Below are positions 54,643-62,772 of a stretch of DNA of 64,000 nucleotides, in pieces. The stretch is from assembly GCF_900110535.1 (NCBI RefSeq), contig NZ_FOJA01000001.1:1302001-1366000 (forward strand). Reading direction: 5' to 3'. The stretch comes from Halobacterium jilantaiense (GTDB lineage Archaea; Halobacteriota; Halobacteria; Halobacteriales; Halobacteriaceae). Positions within the stretch are counted from its first letter, which is position 1, and each line of letters opens with the position of its first letter. Position numbers and translations under genes: made by a program. Below the pieces are notes generated by a model that did no database searches, was not told the DNA's origin, and saw nothing but the letters and a program-made list of their open reading frames with translations.

Positions 54643-55995
54643 ATGAGCGACTTCGAGGCGGTCGTCGCGGGCGTCCGGGAGCGCGTGGACCCGACGCCCG
54701 AGGAGCGGCGGGCGCTCGCCGCGACCGCCGGCCGGCTGGCCGACCGCGCGCGGGCGGCCATCGCCGACCTGCCCGTCGAAGCGGACGTCCTCCAGGTCGG
54801 GAGTACCGCCCGGGGGACGTGGGTGGCGGGCGACCGCGACATCGACCTGTTCGTCCGGTTTCCGGCAGACCTCCCACGAGAGGACCTCGAAGCCCACGGG
54901 CTGACCGTCGGAGCGGCGGTGCTGCCCGACGGCCACGAGGAGTACGCCGAACACCCCTACGTGAAAGGCGAGTTCGAGGGCTACGACGTGGACCTGGTGC
55001 CGTGCTACCGGCTGGACGCGGCCACCGACATCCAGTCGGCAGTCGACCGGACGCCGTTCCACAACGACTACCTCCTCGGTCGGCTGGACGACGACCTCGC
55101 CGGGGACGTGCGGCTGTTCAAGCAGTTCCTCAAGGGCATCGGCGTCTACGGCAGCGACCTCCGCACGCAGGGGTTCTCGGGCTACCTCGCGGAGCTACTC
55201 GTCGTCGAGTACGGCGGCTTCCGGGCGACACTAGAGGCGGCGCGAGACTGGCACCCGACGGTCGTTCTCGACCCCGAGGACCACCAGGCGGCGGACTTCG
55301 ACGACCCACTGGTGGTCGTGGACCCGACGGACCCGGAGCGGAACGTCGCAGCCGTCGTCTCCGAGACGAACATCGCCGTGCTCCAGCACCACGCCCGCGA
55401 GTTCCTCGACAACCCCAGCGAGGACGCCTTCGAGCCGGACGACCCGGAGCCGCTCGACGAGGACGACGTCCAGTCCCACCTCGACCGCCGGGGGACGACG
55501 CCGCTGGCGGTCGTCTTCGACGCGCCGGACCTCGTCGACGACCAGCTCTACCCGCAGCTCTACCGGTCCCGGGACGGCCTCGCCAGGGGGCTCCGCGAGT
55601 ACGGTTTCGAGGTGGTCCGAACGGCGACCTGGGCCGACGACCGCGCCGTCCTGTTCGCGGAACTCTCGGTCGCCGAACTCCCCGCCGTCGAGCGCCACGA
55701 GGGCCCGCCGGTCCACGTCGCGGACCACGCCCGGGGCTTCTACGAGAAGTACGCCGACGACGAGGACGTCTACGGCCCCTTCGTCGACGACGGCCGGTAC
55801 GTCGTGGAGCGCGAGCGCGACATCAGGACCGCCCGCGAGTTCGCCGACGAACACCTCCACGAGGTCGCGCTCGGCGCGCACGTCGCGTCGCTCGTCGACG
55901 CCGGTGACTACGACGTGCTGGTCGGCGAGAGCGTCACAGGGCTCGCAGGAGCGTTCGGAACCGAACTGGCCGCTTACTTCGACCCGAGCGCCTGA
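54643..55995 (+). CDS. cca: CCA-adding tRNA nucleotidyltransferase, archaeal class I
   Basis: Enzyme of 450 residues that adds or repairs the 3' CCA of tRNAs; none of the tRNA genes here encode CCA. The class I nucleotidyltransferase motif is LQVGSTARGTWVAGDRDIDLFV around residues 48-69, supplying two metal-binding aspartates, with the third in YDVDLVPCYRL. The archaeal-specific central part HNDYLLGRLDD and KGIGVYGSDLRTQGFSGYL follows, and the C-terminal tail domain binds the tRNA. The gene begins 100 bases from the divergent tRNA-Asn. Its 3' end overlaps the convergent deacetylase gene by 22 bases. Confidence 0.94.
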   Translation: MSDFEAVVAGVRERVDPTPEERRALAATAGRLADRARAAIADLPVEADVLQVGSTARGTWVAGDRDIDLFVRFPADLPREDLEAHGLTVGAAVLPDGHEEYAEHPYVKGEFEGYDVDLVPCYRLDAATDIQSAVDRTPFHNDYLLGRLDDDLAGDVRLFKQFLKGIGVYGSDLRTQGFSGYLAELLVVEYGGFRATLEAARDWHPTVVLDPEDHQAADFDDPLVVVDPTDPERNVAAVVSETNIAVLQHHAREFLDNPSEDAFEPDDPEPLDEDDVQSHLDRRGTTPLAVVFDAPDLVDDQLYPQLYRSRDGLARGLREYGFEVVRTATWADDRAVLFAELSVAELPAVERHEGPPVHVADHARGFYEKYADDEDVYGPFVDDGRYVVERERDIRTAREFADEHLHEVALGAHVASLVDAGDYDVLVGESVTGLAGAFGTELAAYFDPSA

Positions 55996-56990
55996 CTGGC
56001 GGCCCGGGCGTCCTCGAAGACGTCCTGAACGGCCGCGTCGACGCCGTCGTCCGGCTCCGCGGGCGTGCGCCCGTCGAACGTCTCGTGGACCATGCCGACG
56101 CCGTCCGAGAGCGCGTCGAGGCTGTACCCACCTTCGAGGATGAACGCCAGCGGCGCGCCGACGGCGTCGGCCACTCCGCGGACGCGGTCGGCGAGCAGCC
56201 CGTAGCCCTCCGTGGAGAGGTGGAGCCGCGAAATCGGGTCGTGGCGGTGCGCGTCGAAGCCCGCGCTCACGAGGAAGATGTCGGGGTCGAACTCCGCGAC
56301 GGCCGGCGCAATCAGGTCGTCGACGGCGGCCGCGTAGTCGGCGTCGCCCGCACCCGCCGGGAACGGGAGATTCAGCGTCGCGCCCTCGCCGTCGCCCTCG
56401 CCCGTCTCGTCGATAGCGCCCGTACCCGGGTAGAGGCCGTCCTCGTGGATTGACGCGTAGAAGACGTCGCCGCGGTCGTAGAAGATGTCCTGGATGCCGT
56501 TGCCGTGGTGGACGTCCCAGTCGAAGATGGCGACCCGGTCGAGGTCGTGCTCGTCGAGCGCGTACTGGGCGGCGACGGCCGCGTTGTTCACGAAACAGAA
56601 CCCCATCGCGTCGTCCTCGACGGCGTGGTGGCCGGGCGGCCGGCCCAGCGAGAACGGCGTGTCGCGACCGCTCGCGCCGTTCATCGCGGCGCGAACCGCG
56701 TCCATCGCGAGCCCCGCGCTCGCCAGCGCGGCCGACCACGTCGCCTCCGTCGCGACGGTGTCAGGGTCCCAGTTCCCACCGCCGCGCTCGCAGAACTGCC
56801 GGACCTCCTCGACGTAGCCGTCCTCGTGGACGGCAGCCACGTCGGCGGCGTCGGCGGGCGCGGCTCCCTCGTAGGTGACGCCGTGGCGCTTCTGGAGCCC
56901 GCGTTTGATGGCGCGCAGGCGGTCCGGGCTCTCCGGGTGGCGCGGCCCCGGGTCGTGGTCGAGACACGTCTCGCTGAATCCGAATCTCAT
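55974..56990 (-). CDS. Histone deacetylase-family protein (acetoin utilisation-like)
   Basis: Zinc-dependent deacetylase of 338 residues. The catalytic histidines lie in RPPGHHAVEDDAMGFCFVNN, zinc ligands in FDWDVHHGNG and VSAGFDAHRHDP, and the glycine-rich rim in LEGGYSLDAL. These are the full class I/II HDAC set, so activity is expected. The start ATG overlaps the stop of the histone gene (ATGA on the minus strand), so the enzyme is translated together with a histone. Candidates for substrate are acetyl-lysine of that histone or other proteins, or acetylpolyamines. Confidence 0.9.
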   Translation of the reverse strand: MRFGFSETCLDHDPGPRHPESPDRLRAIKRGLQKRHGVTYEGAAPADAADVAAVHEDGYVEEVRQFCERGGGNWDPDTVATEATWSAALASAGLAMDAVRAAMNGASGRDTPFSLGRPPGHHAVEDDAMGFCFVNNAAVAAQYALDEHDLDRVAIFDWDVHHGNGIQDIFYDRGDVFYASIHEDGLYPGTGAIDETGEGDGEGATLNLPFPAGAGDADYAAAVDDLIAPAVAEFDPDIFLVSAGFDAHRHDPISRLHLSTEGYGLLADRVRGVADAVGAPLAFILEGGYSLDALSDGVGMVHETFDGRTPAEPDDGVDAAVQDVFEDARAASQALGSK

Positions 56991-57418
56991 CCCACGAGCT
57001 CGAAGTACGTGCTGACGTCCTCGGCCTGAACGGTGCGACGGTCGGCGTGCTCCGCGAGCAGCGCGGCCCCCTCGGAAGCCTCGGAGGCGTAGTCCTCGAG
57101 GATGTCCGCGAGCGCGACGCGGGCGTCTTTCGACACCCGGAAGCGGTCGTCGACGTCCAGGCGCGCGATTCGGTCGACGGGCGCGACCGGCAGGTCGAGG
57201 TCCCCGCCGTCCGGCACGGACGTCACGCCGAAGTCCTCGGCCATCAGTGTCTTCCGCCCGTCGGCGTCCGCGATGGCCGCCGCGTCCACGGCCAGGGCGG
57301 CCCCGTGGCGCTGGATGCGGCGCGCCAGTTCCTCGGCCGCGTCAGCGCTCACCCGCAGGTCACCCGCGTGCCGCCGGATGATGGCGTCCACCGGCGCGAA
57401 CGGGAGTTCGACGCTCAT
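56987..57418 (-). CDS. Archaeal histone with two fused histone folds
   Basis: DNA-binding protein of 143 residues made of two consecutive histone folds joined by an acidic linker. The first spans about residues 4-65 (LPFAPVDAIIRRHAG, KTLMAEDF) and the second about 75-140 (LPVAPVDRIARL, DRRTVQAEDVSTYF). The tandem form is known in haloarchaea and folds like an H3-H4-type pair within one chain. The protein has many acidic residues, as expected at high salt, so its DNA compaction may be weak and regulatory. It is coupled to a deacetylase gene downstream and follows an RPA gene. Confidence 0.9.
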   Translation of the reverse strand: MSVELPFAPVDAIIRRHAGDLRVSADAAEELARRIQRHGAALAVDAAAIADADGRKTLMAEDFGVTSVPDGGDLDLPVAPVDRIARLDVDDRFRVSKDARVALADILEDYASEASEGAALLAEHADRRTVQAEDVSTYFELVG

Positions 57419-57572
57419 GCGTCAATGCGTGGCGCTCGCACGCTTAACTGTTTCCGTTACTCCAGCCAACTGGCCACTACGCGCTGCGCGGCGGCCCACC
57501 CAGAGACGGTCGCCGCTACTGGAATTCGGGGCGTCCGGAGGGGACAATGCGAGAATCAGGGGTGGCCCGCGA

Positions 57573-58994
57573 CTACCGCAGTTCGTCGGCCTGCAGGCGG
57601 CCGTCCTGCAGCGACCCGCGCACCGTCACTTCCTGCCCGAGCGTCACGTCGGCGTCCGTGTCGACGCTCATCGTCTCTTCGCCGTCGTCCAGAATCACGG
57701 GGTCCTGGGCCTGTACGACGACGCCCGTGAACTCGACGTCCTCCGCGTCGCCGGGGCGCTGACCGTTGGTCTTCGCCGCGCCGTCGTCGGCGGAGCGCGC
57801 GTCCTCCGCGTCGTCGCTGTCGTCGTCGCCCGCGAACGCGCCGAGGCCCTGACTGGCGTCGTCGCCGCCAGACTGGTCGGTCGCGCCCTCGGCGAGCTGG
57901 ATGACCGACGCCTGCCAGCCGGCCGACGCCTCGATGTCGTCCTGCCAGCCGTCCTGAATCTCCACGTCGACGAACGCCACCTCGTCGCCGGGTCCGATGT
58001 CGAGGTCGGCCTTGTCGCCCCACATCGCCACCCGGATGTCACCGGTGTCGTCCTGCACGCGCACGTTCCGCACCTGGCCCTCACTGCCGTCGTCCCGGTC
58101 GAACGTGCGCTTGGGGTCGGCGGAACGCACGACGCCCGCGATGTCCGCCACGTCGTCGAGTTCGAGGTCCTCGATGGGCGTGCTGTCGGGCTCGAAGGCC
58201 ACGTCCGCGTCGACGGGGTCGACCGCGCCCCGGTCGCCGACGTGGAGTTCGAGGCTGCCGTCGCGCTCGCGGACGTAGCCGTCCACGACCTCCACGACCT
58301 CGCCCGGGTCGAGGTCGAGGGCGGTCTCGGCCTGCTCGTCCCAGAGCGTCACGCGGACGCGGCCCGTCTCGTCCCCGAGGACCAGATTCGAGACCTTTCC
58401 CTCGCTGCCGTCGTCCCGGTCGAACGTGCGAACGGCCTCCGTCGACAGCACCTCGCCGACGAGGTTCACGTCCGAGATGCCCAGCGAGAGGTCCGCGACC
58501 GCGTACTCGTCCTGCACCTGGACGTCGACCTCCTCGTCGTCGTCGACCTCCAGCTGGTCGACGCTCACCTCCACGCCGTTGTAGCCGTCTTTGGGCCGGC
58601 CCTTGACGCGTAGCACCTGACCGACCTCCAGTTCGTCGCTGGCCGCCTCCGCCTGCTCGTCCCACAGCGAGACGCGGACGCTGCCCGTCTCGTCGGCGAC
58701 CTCGACGTTCACCACGCGACCCTCCGGCTGCTCGTCGTCGTCGCGCTCGAACGTCCGCACGTCGCCGACGCTCGTCACCTTCGCGATGAACTTCACCTCG
58801 TCCATCTCGGGCTCGATGTCGGCGATGCCGTTGACCTCGCCGTCGTCGACCTCGTGGGCGATGAGCATGGCTGCCGTCTCCTCGTCGGCCAGCCCGCCCA
58901 TCTGTTCGACCTTCGACTCGACGGCCTCCCGGAACTCTTCGAGGGAGACGTCGTCGGTGTCGAGGTCCTCGTAGATGTCCTCGATAGCCCCCAT
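57573..58994 (-). CDS. Replication protein A-like single-stranded DNA-binding protein
   Basis: Protein of 473 residues built from three similar OB-folds and a shorter C-terminal fourth. Each of the first three begins with a variant of VGDVRTFERDDDE or STEAVRTFDRDDGSEGKVSNL and contains GxVRVxLWDEQAE. They occupy about residues 68-155, 180-260 and 282-370. An acidic linker precedes the last OB-like segment (about 415-473). There is no zinc finger, unlike some RPA. It would coat single-stranded DNA during replication and repair. It is upstream of the histone-deacetylase pair, 154 bases away. CGCTTATG serves as TATA element. Confidence 0.9.
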   Translation of the reverse strand: MGAIEDIYEDLDTDDVSLEEFREAVESKVEQMGGLADEETAAMLIAHEVDDGEVNGIADIEPEMDEVKFIAKVTSVGDVRTFERDDDEQPEGRVVNVEVADETGSVRVSLWDEQAEAASDELEVGQVLRVKGRPKDGYNGVEVSVDQLEVDDDEEVDVQVQDEYAVADLSLGISDVNLVGEVLSTEAVRTFDRDDGSEGKVSNLVLGDETGRVRVTLWDEQAETALDLDPGEVVEVVDGYVRERDGSLELHVGDRGAVDPVDADVAFEPDSTPIEDLELDDVADIAGVVRSADPKRTFDRDDGSEGQVRNVRVQDDTGDIRVAMWGDKADLDIGPGDEVAFVDVEIQDGWQDDIEASAGWQASVIQLAEGATDQSGGDDASQGLGAFAGDDDSDDAEDARSADDGAAKTNGQRPGDAEDVEFTGVVVQAQDPVILDDGEETMSVDTDADVTLGQEVTVRGSLQDGRLQADELR

Positions 58995-59157
58995 AATCGT
59001 AGTCAGGCCAAGGTGACCGCCGACATAAGCGTTTTCGGTGTCGGTACGCCCCCGCTCGCGTCGCCCGGTTTGCTCACGTCGAGTGTGGCTCCCGCCCCCG
59101 TTTGAACGTTCGGCCGACCAGTGGCTCCGAGCCGGTGTCGAGACCGCGTCGTTCCGG

Positions 59158-59607
59158 TCAGAGGTCGACGGACGCGACTTCGTTCCGCTCGCCCCGGGCC
59201 TCGTGGACGACGACGACGCGCTCGGGCAGTCCGCCGACCGGGGTCACGGAGGCGCTGTACGACACGTCGGTGAGACACTGCACGCACTGTTCGACGCCCT
59301 CGCGCTCGACGCTCGCGACCACCACCCGGAGTTCGCCGTCGTCGACGGTGGCGTCGTCGAGTTCGACAGTCTGACACCCGCTCGCGACGGTCACCGTCCC
59401 CCGAACCGCGACCGCCGCGTCTTCGGTACGCACGGTCGCCGAGTCGCTGCCCTCCCCGCAGTTCGCGTCCCCGACTGTGAACGACGACTCCGAGACGCCG
59501 GCACCATCGGCCGTCCCGTCGTCACTCCACGCGGGCAGGCGAGCACACCCGGCTGTCGCCGTCACCGCCCCGGACGCCACGGCCGCGAGCATGGTGCGTC
59601 GACGCAT
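59158..59607 (-). CDS. Tat lipoprotein with paired cysteines
   Basis: Exported protein of 149 residues. The signal is MRRRTMLAAVASGAVTATAGC, given here in its RR and AGC parts, with the lipid-modified cysteine near residue 21. The mature domain has four further cysteines (DANCGEG, VASGCQTV, EQCVQCLTD), probably forming two disulfides. It looks beta-rich. I do not recognise a function. The ATG at 59607 is chosen because it begins the signal. CTCTTTCAC about 27 bases upstream may be its TATA element. Confidence 0.72.
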   Translation of the reverse strand: MRRRTMLAAVASGAVTATAGCARLPAWSDDGTADGAGVSESSFTVGDANCGEGSDSATVRTEDAAVAVRGTVTVASGCQTVELDDATVDDGELRVVVASVEREGVEQCVQCLTDVSYSASVTPVGGLPERVVVVHEARGERNEVASVDL

Positions 59608-59698
59608 ACCAACCACTTCGACGCGAACCGTGAAAGAGCTTGGCACCGGACCCGCCAATCGTAACCGCTTTACGTAATCCGGGGATACTGGAGAGTGA

Positions 59699-59771
59699 GT
59701 CCGGATAGGGTAGTGGACTATCCTCTTGGCTTGCGGAGCCAGGGACCGGCGTTCAAATCGCCGTCCGGACG
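59699..59771 (+). tRNA. tRNA-Arg (GCG)
   Basis: A 73-base tRNA with acceptor GTCCGGA paired to TCCGGAC, discriminator G, D-arm TAGGGTAGTGGACTA, and anticodon stem TTGGC/GCCAG around loop TTGCGGA. The T-arm is CGGCGTTCAAATCGCCG. The anticodon GCG reads CGC/CGU. CCA is not encoded. Its 3' end is partly repeated twice downstream. Confidence 0.93.
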
Positions 59772-59793
59772 TTTCCTCTGCGAACTACGCCCG

Positions 59794-59815
59794 AGAGCGA
59801 CGCCCGTGTCGCTCT
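59794..59815. repeat. Hairpin of the GAGCGAC family, first copy
   Basis: AGAGCGAC-N6-GTCGCTCT is a perfect 8-bp stem beginning 23 bases after tRNA-Arg. The same GAGCGAC/GTCGCTC stem with a similar six-base loop recurs at 59998-60023. Confidence 0.65.
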
Positions 59816-59884
59816 TAGTGTATCGCTGTGTCAACGTCGAGGCGAGTTGAGCGAGCGAGACGAACGCCAGTGAGTCTCGCTACC

Positions 59885-59912
59885 GTTCAAATCGCCGTCC
59901 GGGCGTTTCCTC
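59885..59912 (+). repeat. First duplicated 3' end of tRNA-Arg (att-like)
   Basis: Twenty-seven of 28 bases match 59751-59778, which covers the tRNA-Arg T-loop to its 3' end and seven bases beyond. The single difference (A to G) disrupts the acceptor pairing. Direct orientation. Confidence 0.75.
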
Positions 59913-59962
59913 ACTGCGTTCGTCACGACCGGCCGAGCCCGTGCTCGCTTCGCTCGCACGGA

Positions 59963-59977
59963 CGCCGTCCGGGCGTT
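59963..59977 (+). repeat. Second, shorter duplicate of tRNA-Arg 3' end
   Basis: CGCCGTCCGGGCGTT repeats the last part of the previous duplicate, including its A-to-G change, so it was copied from that duplicate or shares its origin. It is 78 bases further on. Confidence 0.6.
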
Positions 59978-59997
59978 ACTTATCCCGCTGCCACGAC

Positions 59998-60023
59998 CGC
60001 GAGCGACCGCCGTGTCGCTCGCG
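59998..60023. repeat. Hairpin of the GAGCGAC family, second copy
   Basis: CGCGAGCGAC-N6-GTCGCTCGCG is a perfect 10-bp stem, extended by CACGA/TCGTG after one bulged base. It shares stem and loop type with the hairpin at 59794-59815. The rest of 59772-60137 contains no gene; 60101-60117 holds the TATA-like GGGCTTTTGCG for the next gene. Confidence 0.65.
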
Positions 60024-60137
60024 TCGTGCAGGGAGTGATTCCGTCAGGTGATTCGAGCAGGAGAGCCGCAGCGCCGAGTGTCGGCTCTCGACTTCGGTGG
60101 ACGAGGGGCTTTTGCGCGCGCCGCCGCAAGCGCACTC

Positions 60138-60755
60138 ATGGATGCGGCGCTGCGCGCGGGAATCGCGATTCACAACGCCGGCCACCACCACGCCGCCCAC
60201 GACGCCTGGGAGGACGAGTGGCTGGCGCTCGACGACGGCTCGGACGAGCGACTGCTCCACGGCCTCGTCCAGTTCACGGCGGCGGTCCACCACGCACGGA
60301 ACCGGAACTGGACGGGCGCGGTCGGGCTCTGTGAGAGCGCGCGCGAGTACCTCGCTGACCTCCCGGCGGACTACCGCGGCGTGAACGTCGGGGCGGTTCG
60401 GGGGTACCTCGGACGCCTCGGCGACGACCCCGAGCGCGTCGAACGGGAGCCGGTGCTGGCGCTCACGCTGGACGGCGACGAACTGGCGCTGGCGGACCTC
60501 GACGCCCCCGCCGCGGTCGAGGCGGCGGTGGTGCTCGCGGCCCACCACGGCTACGACGACGCGGCGTTCGAGGCTGCCGCCGAGTACGCCCGGGACGGGC
60601 TGGCCGACGGCGAGTACAACGAGTTCGCGGCGCTGCTCTGTGACTTCGCGGCGGGCGACGCCCAGCGCGCGCTCGTCGCGACGCGGCTCGGCCAGCACGT
60701 CCAGCGCCGCCAGCGCCGCGAGGACGACGTGGCGGGCCTGTTCGACGAGAGCTAG
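60138..60755 (+). CDS. DUF309 protein
   Basis: Soluble helical protein of 205 residues. The DUF309 part is at the N-terminus: GIAIHNAGHHHAAHDAWEDEWLAL and LLHGLVQFTAAVHHARNRNWTGAVGL, the conserved His/Glu/Trp helix pair, with GVNVGAVRGYLG next. The histidine cluster might bind a metal, but this is unproven. The remaining C-terminal half is helical and acidic. A TATA-like box at the leaderless distance fixes the start. Its stop overlaps the convergent membrane gene inside CTAG. Confidence 0.8.
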   Translation: MDAALRAGIAIHNAGHHHAAHDAWEDEWLALDDGSDERLLHGLVQFTAAVHHARNRNWTGAVGLCESAREYLADLPADYRGVNVGAVRGYLGRLGDDPERVEREPVLALTLDGDELALADLDAPAAVEAAVVLAAHHGYDDAAFEAAAEYARDGLADGEYNEFAALLCDFAAGDAQRALVATRLGQHVQRRQRREDDVAGLFDES

Positions 60756-60997
60756 AGGAGTTCGGCGTACGCGATGTAGGCCGCGACGAGCAGGCACGCG
60801 AGGCCGAGGGCGCGCACGAACCACGCCGCCCACGCGCCGAACGGGTCGCCATCACTGCCGTACTCGCCGCTGCGCCGCCGGCGCTGAGTGGGGCCGACGA
60901 ACACCGACAACAGCAGCATCGACCGGGGTTTCGCGAGCAGGGCGACGCCCAGCAGGACGCCGAGACCGACCGCGAGGAGTTCGCGGACGCCAGCCAT
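60752..60997 (-). CDS. Small two-helix membrane protein downstream of htpX
   Basis: Protein of 81 residues with hydrophobic segments at about residues 6-22 and 58-80, joined by an Arg-rich then acidic loop (QRRRRSGEYGSDGDP). The ATG follows the htpX stop with no gap, so the two form an operon. A role beside a membrane protease is likely but undefined. Confidence 0.68.
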   Translation of the reverse strand: MAGVRELLAVGLGVLLGVALLAKPRSMLLLSVFVGPTQRRRRSGEYGSDGDPFGAWAAWFVRALGLACLLVAAYIAYAELL

Positions 60998-61834
60998 CTA
61001 CGAGCGCAGGCGCTGGATGCGCTTCTCCATCGGCGGGTGCGTGGAGACGAGCTTCGTCAGGAGGCTCGTGCTCTCGCCGAAGATGCAGAGCGCGGAGACG
61101 TTCTCGTCGACGCGGGACTCCTGGCCGCGCTGGTGGCCCTGAGAAATCTTCTCCAGGGCGCGGGCGAGCGGTTCGCCGGTGCCGATGGCTTCCCGGGCGT
61201 CCGAGTCCGCGACGTACTCGCGGTAGCGGCTGATGGCGAGCACGAACAGCATCACGAAGAACTGCACGAGGTTGCCGACCACGATACCGAGGAAGAGGTC
61301 TGCGAGGTCGTTGTCGCCCGTGAACATCACGATGTACTGGGCGACGATGCCGACGACGGACGCGATGCCCTGTCCGATGACCATCGTCACCACGTCGCGG
61401 TTGGCGATATGCGCGAGTTCGTGGGCGAGCACGCCGTCGAGTTCCTGGTTGTCCAGAATCTGGATGAGTTCCTCGGAGACGACGACGGTCCCGTTTCCTT
61501 TCCGGCCGACGGCGAAGGCGTTCGGGACGCCCATCCGAGCGACCTTGAGCGTGGGCTTCTCGATGCCCATGTCGCGGGAGAGCGCTTCGACGCGCTGGTG
61601 GATGCGGGAGTACTGCTGCGGGTCCATGTCCTGAGCGCCGACGCTCCGGAGCGCGGCCCACTTCCCGACCTTGTACTGGACGCCGACCAGCAGGATGCTG
61701 CCGACGATGGCGATGCCGAGAATCGTCTGGCTCTGCCCGAAGAAGAACCACGCGGCAGCCACCGCTACCGAGTAGAACGCGAAGAGGATGGCACCGACGA
61801 GCGCCATCCGTAGCTTGAGTCCGGTGTGTCTCAT
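60998..61834 (-). CDS. htpX: Membrane metalloprotease HtpX
   Basis: M48 zinc protease of 278 residues that degrades misfolded membrane proteins. Two N-terminal helices (about residues 10-50) precede the catalytic HELAH in GVLAHELAHIANRD near residue 142, with the third zinc ligand in RYREYVADSDA about 60 residues later, after two more helices. PNAFAVGRKGNGTVVVSEEL is the usual substrate-groove sequence. The C-terminal THPPMEKRIQRLR is conserved. A strong minus-strand TATA element (GGATTTATAAGTG) at 61851-61866 gives a leaderless start. Confidence 0.94.
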   Translation of the reverse strand: MRHTGLKLRMALVGAILFAFYSVAVAAAWFFFGQSQTILGIAIVGSILLVGVQYKVGKWAALRSVGAQDMDPQQYSRIHQRVEALSRDMGIEKPTLKVARMGVPNAFAVGRKGNGTVVVSEELIQILDNQELDGVLAHELAHIANRDVVTMVIGQGIASVVGIVAQYIVMFTGDNDLADLFLGIVVGNLVQFFVMLFVLAISRYREYVADSDAREAIGTGEPLARALEKISQGHQRGQESRVDENVSALCIFGESTSLLTKLVSTHPPMEKRIQRLRS

Positions 61835-61936
61835 GTAGCCGGTACTTACGCGTCGTCACTTATAAATCCACTCGCGATGCTGCCAGGAATTCGCACGGCC
61901 ACGACGGGACACGTGTCGGCGGCCTCGTGGGCGAGT

Positions 61937-61998
61937 TCAGGCGACGTGGTCGCCATCGTTCCACTCCGCGGGGGTGTCGACGGAGCCGTAACCGCTAG
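61937..61998 (-). pseudogene. Remnant of an azf 3' end
   Basis: Minus-strand codons read SGYGSVDTPAEWNDGDHVA and stop at 61939-61937. Aligned from the stop codon, 43 of 62 bases match the end of azf at 62773-62834, including CCACTCCGCGG (61961-61971 versus 62797-62807). No start or upstream part exists; the frame is cut off by the AN1 gene's 3' end. It is best read as the old azf terminus left behind by an insertion. Confidence 0.6.
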
Positions 61999-62019
61999 CG
62001 GCGAGTGAAAAATGCGTAG

Positions 62020-62631
62020 TTAGTCGCCAAATAGGGCGTTCTTCACACGCCGAAGGATGCCAGACTCTCCGGAGGGATTCTGGGTCGGTGGGCACTCGTG
62101 GTTCAATTGGCGTCGGTGGCGGAGGCAGAAATCCTGGCCACACCCATCACACTCGAACCGTGCGTCTCTTCCGCACTTGACGCAATCTGGGAGGTCGACA
62201 GCTGGAGCGTCTTGCTCCTCGCGCCCCTCATCAGTAACTGAAGCCTGCTTCCCGTGGCTTACTGGGGTGCAGTCGTGTGCGGCTGACTCTCGGTGCTCCT
62301 CACAGTAGGGGTCGCCGCATTCACCACAGTTCGCCCGGGCCGCCCGGTCGCACTCGGAGCAGGTCATTCCCGGTCCAGTTGTGGCTCCATTCTTCCTGGA
62401 CGGAGCCCCTTTGTCCGACTCACTCGTGGGAGAATTACGCTGAATCTGCGTCTGGCGGCGATTCTTCCGGACAGAGAGGTCCTCCTTGAACCAGCCCTCA
62501 CCGTTCTTCGAAAGCAGCGCCTCACAACGGTGGTCCTCGGGTAGTCTGTGATTGGAACAGAACGTTCCACCACACTCGTTGCAGGTGTAGGAGATTTTGT
62601 CGTCGCCTGCGCAGAGTTCGCAGTCCCCCAT
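62020..62631 (-). CDS. Triple AN1-type zinc-finger protein
   Basis: Protein of 203 residues with three AN1-like zinc fingers, each with eight possible ligands. They lie at about residues 4-38 (CELCAGDDKISYTCNECGG, then FCSNHRLPEDHRC), about 88-120 (CSECDRAARANCGECGD, YCEEHRESAAHDC) and about 150-180 (CVKCGRDARFECDGCGQ, FCLRHRRQLNHEC). Polar linkers separate them, and a basic end (RRVKNAL) closes the chain. Base composition is visibly lower in GC and codon use is less biased than neighbours, suggesting transfer. It lies between two copies of an azf 3' end. In eukaryotes AN1 proteins interact with ubiquitin or chaperones; the archaeal role is unknown. Confidence 0.8.
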   Translation of the reverse strand: MGDCELCAGDDKISYTCNECGGTFCSNHRLPEDHRCEALLSKNGEGWFKEDLSVRKNRRQTQIQRNSPTSESDKGAPSRKNGATTGPGMTCSECDRAARANCGECGDPYCEEHRESAAHDCTPVSHGKQASVTDEGREEQDAPAVDLPDCVKCGRDARFECDGCGQDFCLRHRRQLNHECPPTQNPSGESGILRRVKNALFGD

Positions 62632-62772
62632 CAGGACTTCGGTGACGCGCTGTTGTAATAATTCCTACGTATACGATGATTTGAGGTCTCTCAGCTTCAG
62701 AGAGCCAAGGTGGGCTTCCAGAAGGAACGCTTCGGGCAGTAAACTGCTACCGAGAGAGGAATCGTCTTCCAG
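62632..62772. other. Low-GC spacer between azf and AN1 gene
   Basis: This 141-base stretch contains the AN1 promoter (A/T-rich GTAATAATTCC at about 62655-62666 on the plus strand) and a short CTCTC/GAGAG hairpin. Its composition matches the AN1 gene rather than azf, so it probably belongs to the inserted segment. Confidence 0.4.

Noticed and set aside
61826-62008. 60-codon plus-strand gene before the AN1 gene
   Set aside because: It is antisense to the azf-like tail and spans the htpX promoter; its composition does not resemble a haloarchaeal protein.
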